From the NCBI GenBank assembly GCA_030526455.1, contig JAUNCU010000007.1, positions 1 to 12,720 on the forward strand: a DNA stretch of 12,720 bases, in the 5' to 3' direction. Positions 1 through 6,837 of the stretch are shown here, in pieces. A program made the translations under genes and the position numbers. The notes under the pieces were generated by a model that was given only the letters and a program-made list of their open reading frames with translations, was not told the origin of the DNA and searched no databases. How positions within the stretch are numbered: position 1 is the stretch's first letter; each line of letters begins with the position of its first letter. This DNA comes from Bacteroidales bacterium (GTDB lineage: Bacteria; Bacteroidota; Bacteroidia; Bacteroidales; Muribaculaceae).

Positions 1-361
1 CCTGCAACTGGTCGTGTACAAATTTGCATCCCATCGGGATGCGACCACACTATGGTTGCTATTTAATTTCACATCATATATAATTGTAAATGTGCAAATT
101 GACAGTGTTGTCGCATTCCTCTGGAATGCATTTTTAGGGTGCATCGGGTGCAGGCATTTCGCTCCGGCGCTGCTTCATTCCGCTTCGCTCCATTTCGCAG
201 CGCCTCCGCTGCATACCTGCCTACACACATCCAATCCCCAAGGGGATTGCGCAGCCTCTCCGTGCTGCTTCACATACAGCAGTTTTTGCAACATCAATAA
301 TGTTTATCCCCCCAGGATTTTCCACTGAATCTCTAGAATCCACTAGATTCCCTAGCCTAGC
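1..361. repeat. Gene-free, hairpin-rich intergenic stretch
   Basis: No credible gene lies here. Open frames exist, but their translation is Cys/His/Leu-rich low-complexity and follows the inverted repeats rather than a protein pattern. The stretch is dense with inverted repeats. GCATCCC/GGGATGC at 26-42 and GCATTCC/GGAATGC at 113-129 are both triloop hairpins of the same design. GGCGCTGC (166-173) pairs with GCAGCGCC (197-204), nested inside GCAGG (150-154) and CCTGC (216-220). CAATCCCC/GGGGATTG lies at 232-249. GGGATGCGAC (36-45) can also pair with GTCGCATTCC (110-119) with one wobble. The octamer TTCGCTCC occurs at 158-165 and 184-191. It may be an interspersed intergenic repeat, a structured RNA, or the 3' region of a gene left of the window; the sequence alone does not decide. 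Confidence 0.5.
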
Positions 362-406
362 AAAAAAATAAATGCTGCCGAGCCTTTTTGCTTGGCAGCA
401 TTTATT
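362..406 (-). terminator. Intrinsic terminator of the pdxJ-exbB-exbD-tonB operon
   Basis: A 16-bp stem (367-382 with 391-406, one G-U pair) encloses an 8-base loop. On the minus strand it is followed by a run of seven U (complement of 362-368). It lies about 30 bases past the tonB-like stop codon, so it most likely ends the operon. The opposite flank is AT-rich but has no long T run, so termination in the plus direction would be weaker. Confidence 0.9.
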
Positions 407-434
407 ATTATGGTGGGATCTTGGGAGATGGCTT

Positions 435-1271
435 TTACTTGAAGCGCCAGGTGATGGTGCCGTCGCCGTTGGTGGTGCGGTTGGTGGGCACTGAGAAGCG
501 GCTCTTGAGCGACTCGCGTTCGCAGTAGGCGCGCACGTCTTGGTGCTTCCACGCCTCGCCCGAACCGCTCACGGCCTTGGCGGCGATCACGTTGCCGCGG
601 GCGTTGACGGTCACTTTCACGGTGATGGAGCCTTCGTAGCGGCTGTGGGGGCGTCCCCAGTAGGCGCCGGTGTAGCCCACCAGACCTGAGCCGATGGTGC
701 CGTGGCCGTTGAAGTCGCCAGTGTTGGAACCGCCTTCGGGGTTACCTTGCGTCTTGCCGCTGCCCGAGCCCTTGCCGAAAGCGTTCTTCATGCGCTTGTC
801 GGTTTCCGACTCAGTCGATGCTGCGCCCTGGCTGCGTTCGTTGGCGGGTTTCGCCTTGGGCTTAGGATTAGGCTTCGAAGCACCCGTCTCCTTCTTGGGT
901 TCTTCCTTCTTCACCTCCTTTTCCTTCACCTTCATGGGCGAGGGCTTAGGGGTGGTGATGTTTTTTGGAGGCTCTGGCGCCACCTTGCCCGCGTCTTCCA
1001 GTTCGTCGCCTTCAGGCTTGTTGCCCTGCTCGGTGTTTTCGGCCGTTTCGGGTTCGTTCTGGTCGTTGGTTTCGCTTTCTGTGGGCTCTGGGGTGTCGCC
1101 GAGTTTGGCCAGCATATCGCCGCCAGGGTCTTCCATCATGGTGACGAACGGCTGCTCCTTCTGAGGCACTTCCACGCCTGGAAGCACGTAGTAGATCATG
1201 AAGAGCAGCACGGCCAGCGTGATGATGGCAGTGATGACGGCGGCTATTATTTCACGTTTTCTTTCGTTCAT
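435..1271 (-). CDS. tonB: TonB-family energy transducer
   Basis: Likely carries energy from the ExbB-ExbD motor across the periplasm to TonB-dependent outer membrane receptors. The 278 residues show the TonB layout. There is a short basic cytoplasmic tip (MNERKRE), one membrane helix at about 8-31, and a long low-complexity periplasmic spacer at about 50-190. The spacer is first acidic (E/T/N), then Pro/Lys-rich (KPNPKPKAKP), then Gly/Ser-rich. A C-terminal TonB-like fold at about 205-278 carries the usual alternating strand before N-A-R-G-N-V and ends in ITWRFK. Its ATG overlaps the exbD stop by four bases (ATGA), which implies translational coupling. The C-terminal domain is divergent and I assign it partly on context. 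A TolA-like role is less likely because no TolB or Pal genes are nearby. Confidence 0.85.
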   Translation of the reverse strand: MNERKREIIAAVITAIITLAVLLFMIYYVLPGVEVPQKEQPFVTMMEDPGGDMLAKLGDTPEPTESETNDQNEPETAENTEQGNKPEGDELEDAGKVAPEPPKNITTPKPSPMKVKEKEVKKEEPKKETGASKPNPKPKAKPANERSQGAASTESETDKRMKNAFGKGSGSGKTQGNPEGGSNTGDFNGHGTIGSGLVGYTGAYWGRPHSRYEGSITVKVTVNARGNVIAAKAVSGSGEAWKHQDVRAYCERESLKSRFSVPTNRTTNGDGTITWRFK

Positions 1272-1801
1272 TGATTTGCTTCTGTGGCAGCGTTGCTCGC
1301 CTCGGCCGAGGTGGCTGCTGCGGGTTGCGTTTCATCTTGTGCGGGTGCAGAGGCTTCGCCTTCGGCAGGTGCCGAAGAAGAGGGCTTGGTGGCGAGCACC
1401 ACCTTCAGTCCCACCTTGGCGCCCATGTCGAGGATGTCGACAATTTTGCCGTAGGACACGGCCTCGTCGGCGTGCAGTGCCACAAACTGGTGTTCGGCGT
1501 CGCTACCGTTTTTCACGCTCTGCATGAAGCCGCGCAGTTGTGTAGCGTCCACGGGGCGTGCGGTGCCCTCGTTGAGCGAGTCGGCCTCGGTGACCCACAC
1601 CTGCTGCAGGCTGTCGATATAGATACGGCTCGAAGGCTTCAGTTGGGTGGTTTGGCTGCTTTGTGGGAGATTCACTTCAAGGGCCGATGGAAACACAAAT
1701 GTGGAGGTGACCATGAAGAAAATCAGCAGCAGAAACACCACGTCGGTCATCGACGACATGCTGAAGGCGCTTTCCGTTTCGTGTTGTCGTTTTAATGCCA
1801 T
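1268..1801 (-). CDS. exbD: Biopolymer transporter ExbD/TolR family protein
   Basis: Proton-channel subunit of the Ton motor, anchored in the inner membrane with a periplasmic domain. The N-terminal tail contains S-M-S-S-M-T-D followed by a single helix at about 20-38 (VVFLLLIFFMVTSTFVF). Asp20 sits where family members carry the essential proton-carrying aspartate (Asp25 in E. coli ExbD). Residues 41-140 match the periplasmic domain in length and pattern, with the late motif ADEAVSYGKIVDILD. Residues 141-177 are an Ala/Ser/Glu/Pro-rich tail with no obvious fold, longer than in classic ExbD. The gene sits 38 bases after exbB and overlaps tonB by four bases. TolR is the alternative name, but the neighbours argue for ExbD. 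Confidence 0.92.
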   Translation of the reverse strand: MALKRQHETESAFSMSSMTDVVFLLLIFFMVTSTFVFPSALEVNLPQSSQTTQLKPSSRIYIDSLQQVWVTEADSLNEGTARPVDATQLRGFMQSVKNGSDAEHQFVALHADEAVSYGKIVDILDMGAKVGLKVVLATKPSSSAPAEGEASAPAQDETQPAAATSAEASNAATEANQ

Positions 1802-1839
1802 TGTATTTACTTAGGATGAGATGCGTAGGATGTGTTTTT

Positions 1840-2529
1840 TTATTTTGCGGGTTCGTTGAGCAGGTCCATGAATTCCATGGTGCTGTTCTCGAGTTTGTTC
1901 ATCACCTTCTTCACGCGGCTGGAGAGGAAGTTGTAGGCAAACATGGCGATGATGCCCACGATCAAACCGGCCACGGTGGTGACGAGCGCTTCGTAGATAC
2001 CTTGCGAGAGCACGGTGACATTGGCGCTCGAACCTGCGCCAGCCAGTGCCATGAAGGCCTGTACCATACCGGTAACGGTGCCCAAGAAGCCAATCATAGG
2101 TGCGCCAGCAGCGGTGGTGGCGAGCCAAGAGAAGCCCTTTTCGAGTTTGCTGATTTCGATGTTACCCACATTTTCCACAGCCACGAGCACGTCGTTCATG
2201 GGTCGGCCGATGCGGCTGATGCCCTTTTCGATCATGCGGCTAGAAGGCGAGTTGGTTTCCTGACAGAGTTTGCGTGCTTCCTCGATTTTTCCTTCGTGGA
2301 TGAAACTCTTAATCTTCTGCATAAAGTTCTTGTCTTGGCGGCTTGCGCTGGTGATGGCGAAAGTGCGTTCGAAGAAAATGTAGATGCTCACGATGGCGAG
2401 CAGTGCCAGAGGAATCATAATCCATCCGCCCTTGAGCACGAGGTCCCAGAGGCTTTCGTTGGCCACGGTGGTGGCGCCTGCCTTGGCTGCAGTGGTGGCT
2501 TGTGCCAAAATCATGTTAAGTGGTGTCAT
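1840..2529 (-). CDS. exbB: MotA/TolQ/ExbB proton channel family protein
   Basis: Inner membrane subunit that forms the pentameric scaffold of the Ton motor and uses the proton gradient together with ExbD. At 229 residues it is a normal length. Three membrane helices are visible: about 36-53 (WIMIPLALLAIVSIYIFF), about 136-160 and about 180-201. The second helix carries the family signature A-P-M-I-G-F-L-G-T-V-T-G-M at 143-155. The soluble stretch at 60-130 is the cytoplasmic helical part. A second in-frame Met at residue 6 is an alternative start. The gene follows pdxJ by 40 bases; that gap is AT-rich and holds only a weak 5-bp hairpin (2543-2557), so it is probably co-transcribed with pdxJ. 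Confidence 0.93.
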   Translation of the reverse strand: MTPLNMILAQATTAAKAGATTVANESLWDLVLKGGWIMIPLALLAIVSIYIFFERTFAITSASRQDKNFMQKIKSFIHEGKIEEARKLCQETNSPSSRMIEKGISRIGRPMNDVLVAVENVGNIEISKLEKGFSWLATTAAGAPMIGFLGTVTGMVQAFMALAGAGSSANVTVLSQGIYEALVTTVAGLIVGIIAMFAYNFLSSRVKKVMNKLENSTMEFMDLLNEPAK

Positions 2530-2569
2530 ATTTTTTTGAGTTGCTAAGTTTTTTAGCCTTTTGCTTTCT

Positions 2570-3283
2570 TTACTTGAGGCATTCTTTGTAGGCCTTGATG
2601 GTGGCTTCTAGGCCCATGTAGAGTGCGTCGCTGATGAGGCTGTGGCCTATCGATACTTCTTGCAGGTGTGGCACGTGCTCTTTGAAGTATTTCAGGTTCT
2701 CCAGGTTGAGGTCGTGGCCGGCGTTGAGGCCCAGACCCACGCGGTGGGCTGCCTCGGCTGCACGCACGAATGGCTCAACTGCTGCCTCGGGATTGGTGGG
2801 ATACATCTGCGCGTAGGGCTCGGTGTAGAGTTCCACACGGTCGGTGCCCGTTTTGGCTGCCAGGCGTATGTTTTCCTCGTCGGTGCCCACGAAGATGCTG
2901 GTGCGTATGCCCGCCTCTTTCAGTCGGTCGACGATGGAGGTGAGGAATTCGAGGTGATCGGCCACCACCCATCCTGCCGATGAGGTGAGTGCGTCGGGTG
3001 CGTCGGGCACCAGGGTCACCTGCGATGGCTTGGCGAGCAGCACGAGTTTCATGAAATCTTCGCTGGGGTAGCCTTCAATGTTGAATTCGGTGCGAATCAG
3101 TGGGCGCAGGGCAAACACGTCGTCGTGCTTGATGTGTCGCTCGTCGGGGCGAGGGTGCACGGTGATGCCGTCGGCGCCGAAGCGTTCGCAGTCGGTCGCC
3201 ACAGTTTCCACATTGGGCACATTGCCACCGCGAGCATTGCGCAAAGTGGCTACTTTATTGATATTTACACTTAAATTAACCAT
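2570..3283 (-). CDS. pdxJ: Pyridoxine 5'-phosphate synthase
   Basis: Condenses 1-deoxy-D-xylulose 5-phosphate with 3-amino-2-oxopropyl phosphate to give pyridoxine 5'-phosphate, the last ring-forming step of DXP-dependent vitamin B6 synthesis. The protein of 237 residues matches the family length. It opens with the family hallmark (L-S-V-N-I-N-K-V-A-T-L-R-N-A-R-G-G), then H-P-R-P-D-E-R-H-I at 43-51, T-E-F-N-I-E-G, N-A-G-H-D-L-N, and V-S-I-G-H-S-L-I near the C-terminus. I chose the ATG at 3283 because the hallmark begins directly after it. The frame stays open upstream to 3469, with a Met at 3352, but that extension resembles no part of PdxJ. It is the first gene of the operon with exbB, exbD and tonB. 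Confidence 0.96.
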   Translation of the reverse strand: MVNLSVNINKVATLRNARGGNVPNVETVATDCERFGADGITVHPRPDERHIKHDDVFALRPLIRTEFNIEGYPSEDFMKLVLLAKPSQVTLVPDAPDALTSSAGWVVADHLEFLTSIVDRLKEAGIRTSIFVGTDEENIRLAAKTGTDRVELYTEPYAQMYPTNPEAAVEPFVRAAEAAHRVGLGLNAGHDLNLENLKYFKEHVPHLQEVSIGHSLISDALYMGLEATIKAYKECLK

Positions 3284-3360
3284 ATCGTATTCATTACTGG
3301 GGCAGGGCAGTAGGCGCCACGCATCGGGCACTCGCTCCATCCCATCTTCCATATATTTTG

Positions 3361-3396
3361 CAAAAATAGCAAGAATCGCAGAGATATAAAAGCAAA
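3361..3396 (-). promoter_or_regulatory. Candidate promoter of the pdxJ operon
   Basis: On the minus strand TATTTTTG (complement of 3361-3368) fits the Bacteroidetes -7 consensus TAnnTTTG. A TTTG box (complement of 3393-3396) lies upstream at a 24-base spacing, longer than the usual 19-21. The predicted leader to the ATG at 3283 is about 74 bases. A TGCGCC/GGCGCA inverted repeat (3422-3427 and 3441-3446) lies further upstream and could be an operator. This rests on consensus matching only. Confidence 0.5.
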
Positions 3397-3470
3397 ATAT
3401 GCTTAAACTATCCATTTTTGATGCGCCGCCCCTCATAATGGGCGCAGAGGCTTCAAGGTGTTTCGGCAAG

Positions 3471-3528
3471 AAAAAAACTACGGGCGCTTGACTTTCCTTG
3501 CGAGAAATGTGGGCGTCCGTAGTTTTTT
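3471..3528 (-). terminator. Terminator after the outer membrane receptor gene, possibly bidirectional
   Basis: A 16-bp inverted repeat, 3472-3487 with 3513-3528 (one G-U pair), begins with six A and ends with six T, so it could work in both directions. The minus-strand U run (complement of 3471-3477) ends the receptor transcript about 20 bases after its stop codon. The 25-base loop is long for an intrinsic terminator. It insulates the pdxJ operon from read-through. Confidence 0.8.
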
Positions 3529-3548
3529 ATCTTAGCGCTGGGGCTTTA

Positions 3549-6515
3549 TCAGAATGGTGGGCGGCCTCCGCCTGGAGGTGGGCCGCTTGGGCGACCGCCG
3601 CCACCGCCGTAGCCGCGTCCTTCGTTGTTCCAGTTGCTCTTTTCAGGCTGGCTTCCCTTTGCGAAGGTGGTGAAGCGATAGGTGAAGGTGAGCATGGCGT
3701 AGCGGGTGAGCGAGTTGTAGGCCGCGTCTTCGATGTAACTTGCGGTCACGTTGCGGTTGATGTTCTTCTTCTGCTGGAGAATGTCGAACACGCTCAGTTG
3801 CACGCTGGCGTTGCGTCCGCGCAGGAATTGGTAGCCGAGCGATGCGTTCCACAGCCACTGCTTTGAGTCGTAGCCAGCCGCCATACCCGAGGTGGAACTG
3901 AAGGTGAGGTCGGTGCTGAGCACGAGGCCGAATGGGGCGGTGTAGGTGCCGTTGAACATGCCGCCGTAGGTGTGCACGTTGCGGTTGTTGTTCACGTTCA
4001 CCGAGTTGTGGGTGGTCTGGAAACTGTAGCGTGGGCGCAATTCGAGGTCGAATTCCGAGTTGCGGAACGCCAAGCCTGGCGAGAGGTTGATGTTGAAGGT
4101 TCCGCTGGTGTTGAGTTCGCCGTTGTTGTAACCCTTCGTTACGGAGTAGCGCGAGAAGAGGTGGTTGCTGAAGTGCCATACCTTCGATGCGCCGAATGGG
4201 AAACTGATCATGTTCATCGCCATAGCGTTCCACACACCGTTCACGTTGTCGTAGGTGGTGGTGCGACCGCCGGTGGTGGGGTCGTAGGTCACTACCGAGA
4301 TGATGTTGTTCTGGGTGAAGTTCACGCCCATCATTGCCATGATGCTGCGCTGGTTGGCTTGGTCGAAGTCGCTGAAGCGCAGGTTCACGCGGTGGGTGAA
4401 GGTGGCCTTCAGGCTTGGGTTACCCACGGTGATGTCGAGGGGGTTCGACACGTCGGCCACGGGTTGCAATTGTGTGAGCGAAGGCTCGCTGGCTCGCATG
4501 CGATAGTCGAAGGCGAGGTTGCGGGTCTTGCTGAATTTGTAGCGTAGGCGGGCGAATGGAGCCACCGACCACGACCAGCGTGCGGCGATGTCGCGTGCCG
4601 AGTTCATCAGGTCGTTGCTCTTCGACATGGCTGAGTTCACCGAGAAGCCCACGTTGAGGTTGTAGGCCTTGCGCACTTGGCGGAATCCCACTTCAAACGA
4701 CTGGTTGTAGTAGGTGTTGCGGAAGCGGTTGCTCTGGTTTTCGTTGAGCACGCGTTCGATTTCGGGGCCGAGGTCGTATTGGATGATCTGCGAGAGGAGC
4801 ATGCCGTCGACCAGCGCGTAGGAGCCGTACTGGCTCGAGAAGTAGCGGCGCATGTTGGGGTCGCTGAGCATGTCGAGCATTAGGTCGTTGGTGTTGCGGG
4901 GCGGGGTGGGTTGGAGGTCGCCACGCACGATGTCGTACACCATCTTGTCGGCGCTGTTGTATTTGTAGTTGCCTCGGTAGGCGAGCGTGAGGAAGCGGGC
5001 GTTCTTGACGTTGCCCAGCGGCTCGGTCCAGGTGAGGCGGCCGTTCACGGAGTTGGTGTTGCGGTGATTTTCGTAAATCTGGTCGATCGTCTCTTCGGGA
5101 TCGGTCTTCAGATAGTAGGTGTTGTGGGTGTAGGTGTTGCCGTCTTCGTTGGTGCGGCTGTAGTTGTAGCGCAGTTGCATACTGTAACTACGGCCGGGGT
5201 GATACTTGAAGTTGTGGGTATACACCAGTTGGCCGCCTATGTCGAAGCCCTTGCCCTTGTTGCGGTAACTGCTCTCGCTGCGGTTCACGGGCGAACGCTC
5301 GGCATCGCCGGCGCGTGTCATCGACGAGTCGGCGCGCTCGCTGTCGCTGAAGTTGAACGAGAAGTTGGGTCGGAACTCGAGCGTGTTGCAGGTGTCGGGT
5401 TTCCACTGTATGCGGAAGTCGGCCTTCACGTTGTGGCCCTTTGAGCGCGAGGTGGAGGCTGAGTTGTAGTAACTGGTAGAGTCGGGGAACACGTAGCGTC
5501 GGTCGCTGCTCGAGCGCACGTCGCGGTCGCTGTGGTTGTAGTTCACGTTACCGCCGGCGCGGAATTTCTCGCTGTCCTTGGTGCCTACGTTGAAGTTGAA
5601 GCCCAGGTTTTGGCTGGTGGTGATGCCGTTGTTGCCGCCAAAGCGCATGAAGCGCTGTGCGCCCGCGTCGGTGAAGTTCTGGTTGTTGCAGTTGTTGCCG
5701 CCGCCCAGGAAGGTGAACTGGTTGCCGTCGGTGAAGTAGTTGGCCACGAAATTGCCGGTGTAGCGGTCGTTGGTACCGTAGCCCGCGGTGGCGTTGCCAA
5801 ACCATCCGTTGTTCATGCCCTTCTTCACGGTGAGGTTGATCACGGTTTCGTCTTCACCGTCGTCCACACCCGTGAGGCGGGCGAGGTCGCTCTTGCGGTC
5901 GATCACCTGGAGTTTGTTGATCATGTCGGCGGGGATGTTTTTCGACGCCATCTTAGGGTCGTCGCCGAAGAACTCCTTGCCGTCGATAAGAATTTTCTTG
6001 ATTTCCTTGCCGTTGGCGGTGATTTTGCCGTCGGCGTCCACTTCCACGCCAGGCATGCGCTTAAGGATGTCTTCCACCACAGCGTTGGCCTGCGTCTTGT
6101 AGGTGTCGGCGTTGTATTCGATGGTGTCTTCCTTCACCGTGATAGGGGTTTTCACGCCCATCACCACGGCTTCCTTCAGGAGCACGCCCTCCATTTGCAT
6201 CGGAATCACGCCGAAGTTCACGCCGCGTCCGCCTTTTTCCACGGTCACGCGTCGCGTCACGTCTTCGTAGCCCAGATAGGAGCAGCGCACCACGTAGCGG
6301 CCAGGCGCCACGTCGGTGAGATTGAAAAGGCCATTGTCGTCGGTGATGCAGCCCTTCACGTAACTGCTGTCCTTGTTGGCCTTCAGCAACTTAACCGTGG
6401 CAGCGACGAGCGGAGTGGAGTCGTTGGCGTCCACCAGCAAGCCATTGAGCGTGCCAGCCGCCTGAGCCCCCATTGCCATCGCAATCACGGCAAGTGTTAA
6501 AAGTAATTTCTTCAT
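3549..6515 (-). CDS. TonB-dependent-receptor-like outer membrane beta-barrel protein
   Basis: Likely an outer membrane transporter or receptor of the OMP_b-brl_3 kind; the substrate cannot be told. The 988 residues begin with a clear signal peptide (MKKLLLTLAVIAMAMGAQA, cleavage near 19/20). A carboxypeptidase-regulatory-like beta-sandwich follows at about 22-100 (T-L-N-G-L-L-V-D-A-N-D ... R-C-S-Y-L-G-Y). The plug-like domain at about 112-232 contains V-V-E-D-I-L-K-R-M-P-G-V and I-L-I-D-G-K-E-F-F-G-D-D-P. A long aromatic- and Asn-rich barrel runs from about 235 to 950. After the last barrel strand (LTFTYRF) comes a Gly/Pro-rich tail of about 35 residues ending in GGGRPPF, a feature I recall in several relatives. 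No SusD partner is adjacent, so a SusCD glycan system is not supported. It has its own promoter and terminator. The ExbBD-TonB genes just downstream could energise it, but that link is inference. Confidence 0.9.
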   Translation of the reverse strand: MKKLLLTLAVIAMAMGAQAAGTLNGLLVDANDSTPLVAATVKLLKANKDSSYVKGCITDDNGLFNLTDVAPGRYVVRCSYLGYEDVTRRVTVEKGGRGVNFGVIPMQMEGVLLKEAVVMGVKTPITVKEDTIEYNADTYKTQANAVVEDILKRMPGVEVDADGKITANGKEIKKILIDGKEFFGDDPKMASKNIPADMINKLQVIDRKSDLARLTGVDDGEDETVINLTVKKGMNNGWFGNATAGYGTNDRYTGNFVANYFTDGNQFTFLGGGNNCNNQNFTDAGAQRFMRFGGNNGITTSQNLGFNFNVGTKDSEKFRAGGNVNYNHSDRDVRSSSDRRYVFPDSTSYYNSASTSRSKGHNVKADFRIQWKPDTCNTLEFRPNFSFNFSDSERADSSMTRAGDAERSPVNRSESSYRNKGKGFDIGGQLVYTHNFKYHPGRSYSMQLRYNYSRTNEDGNTYTHNTYYLKTDPEETIDQIYENHRNTNSVNGRLTWTEPLGNVKNARFLTLAYRGNYKYNSADKMVYDIVRGDLQPTPPRNTNDLMLDMLSDPNMRRYFSSQYGSYALVDGMLLSQIIQYDLGPEIERVLNENQSNRFRNTYYNQSFEVGFRQVRKAYNLNVGFSVNSAMSKSNDLMNSARDIAARWSWSVAPFARLRYKFSKTRNLAFDYRMRASEPSLTQLQPVADVSNPLDITVGNPSLKATFTHRVNLRFSDFDQANQRSIMAMMGVNFTQNNIISVVTYDPTTGGRTTTYDNVNGVWNAMAMNMISFPFGASKVWHFSNHLFSRYSVTKGYNNGELNTSGTFNINLSPGLAFRNSEFDLELRPRYSFQTTHNSVNVNNNRNVHTYGGMFNGTYTAPFGLVLSTDLTFSSTSGMAAGYDSKQWLWNASLGYQFLRGRNASVQLSVFDILQQKKNINRNVTASYIEDAAYNSLTRYAMLTFTYRFTTFAKGSQPEKSNWNNEGRGYGGGGGRPSGPPPGGGRPPF

Positions 6516-6581
6516 ATAAATATTGCTTAATTATTGATATCAAGAGAGTTGAAGAGTAATTTCCCCACGTCTTTTACATTG

Positions 6582-6614
6582 CAAATTTACTCCATTTCAC
6601 CGAAAATCCTAAAC
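6582..6614 (-). promoter_or_regulatory. Candidate promoter of the outer membrane receptor gene
   Basis: On the minus strand TAAATTTG (complement of 6582-6589) matches TAnnTTTG exactly. A GTTT box (complement of 6611-6614) lies 21 bases upstream, a normal spacing for a -33 element although the match is weak. The predicted leader of about 63 bases is AT-rich. The 18-bp palindrome array lies about 130 bases further upstream. Confidence 0.6.
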
Positions 6615-6738
6615 ACGGCGCCATAAATTGCCACATTTTTTAGATAAATTGACAAAACCGCCCCCACTATCAACCCAAAATTCACATAAAAAAAGACTAG
6701 AGAAAGAGAAAATCCAAGCCAGCAATGCCCTTGAAGGA

Positions 6739-6792
6739 AACGTTAGTAACGATTGTAACGTTACTAACGAGAATAACGTTACTAACGATACT
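6739..6792. repeat. Three tandem 18-bp units, each with an 11-bp palindrome
   Basis: Units start at 6739, 6757 and 6775 and share AACGTTA(G/C)TAACGA followed by a variable 4-base end; a partial fourth unit (AACGA) starts at 6793. Each unit contains CGTTA-N-TAACG, a palindrome about a single central base (6741-6751, 6759-6769, 6777-6787). The junctions form a second palindrome, GTAACGTTAC (6755-6764). The 18-base centre spacing is less than two helical turns. The array could be operator sites for a dimeric regulator of the downstream receptor gene, a transcript-end hairpin, or a remnant of repetitive coding sequence. Confidence 0.85.
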
Positions 6793-6837
6793 AACGAAAA
6801 TCTCGCTTCTATATCTATTCCCCCTCCCCTTTGCTCC

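Larger units (their letters stand above)
6516..6837. other. 322-base spacer between the YgjP-like gene and the receptor gene
   Basis: No real gene is supported. The spacer holds the receptor promoter near 6582-6614 and the 18-bp repeat array at 6739-6792. A plus-strand frame opens with TTG at 6628 and runs into the antisense of the YgjP-like gene. It reads through Lys/Glu-rich (KKRLEKEKIQ) and then Asn/Thr-rich codons, which could be a decayed fragment of a low-complexity protein tail. No clear intrinsic terminator follows the YgjP-like stop, unless hairpins formed by the palindromes serve. Confidence 0.6.

Noticed and set aside
14..328. Plus-strand open frame of 104 codons in the left intergenic region
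   Set aside because: It starts at GTG, is rich in Cys/His/Leu, and its sequence is explained by overlapping inverted repeats; no domain or promoter supports it.
694..1274. Two plus-strand open frames opposite tonB
   Set aside because: Both are antisense to the low-complexity TonB spacer; their repeats mirror its Glu/Pro/Lys codons.
2543..2557. Terminator or attenuator between pdxJ and exbB
   Set aside because: The stem is only 5 bp and AT-rich; too weak to call.
3284..3469. Longer N-terminus for PdxJ (starts at 3469 or 3352)
   Set aside because: Normal PdxJ length and the family hallmark both begin at 3283; the extension would include promoter and spacer sequence.
5532..6500. Long plus-strand open frame of 322 codons opposite the receptor gene
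   Set aside because: The Val/His/Ala-rich translation is the antisense of a GC-rich gene; the minus-strand frame has a signal peptide, plug and barrel, so this is a shadow.
3549..6515. SusC-type receptor of a glycan utilisation locus
   Set aside because: There is no SusD-like lipoprotein or glycoside hydrolase nearby, and the plug sequence fits the OMP_b-brl_3 kind better.
6739..6799. CRISPR array
   Set aside because: The units are 18 bp, directly adjacent and have only 4 variable bases; there are no spacers of 25-40 bases and no cas genes.
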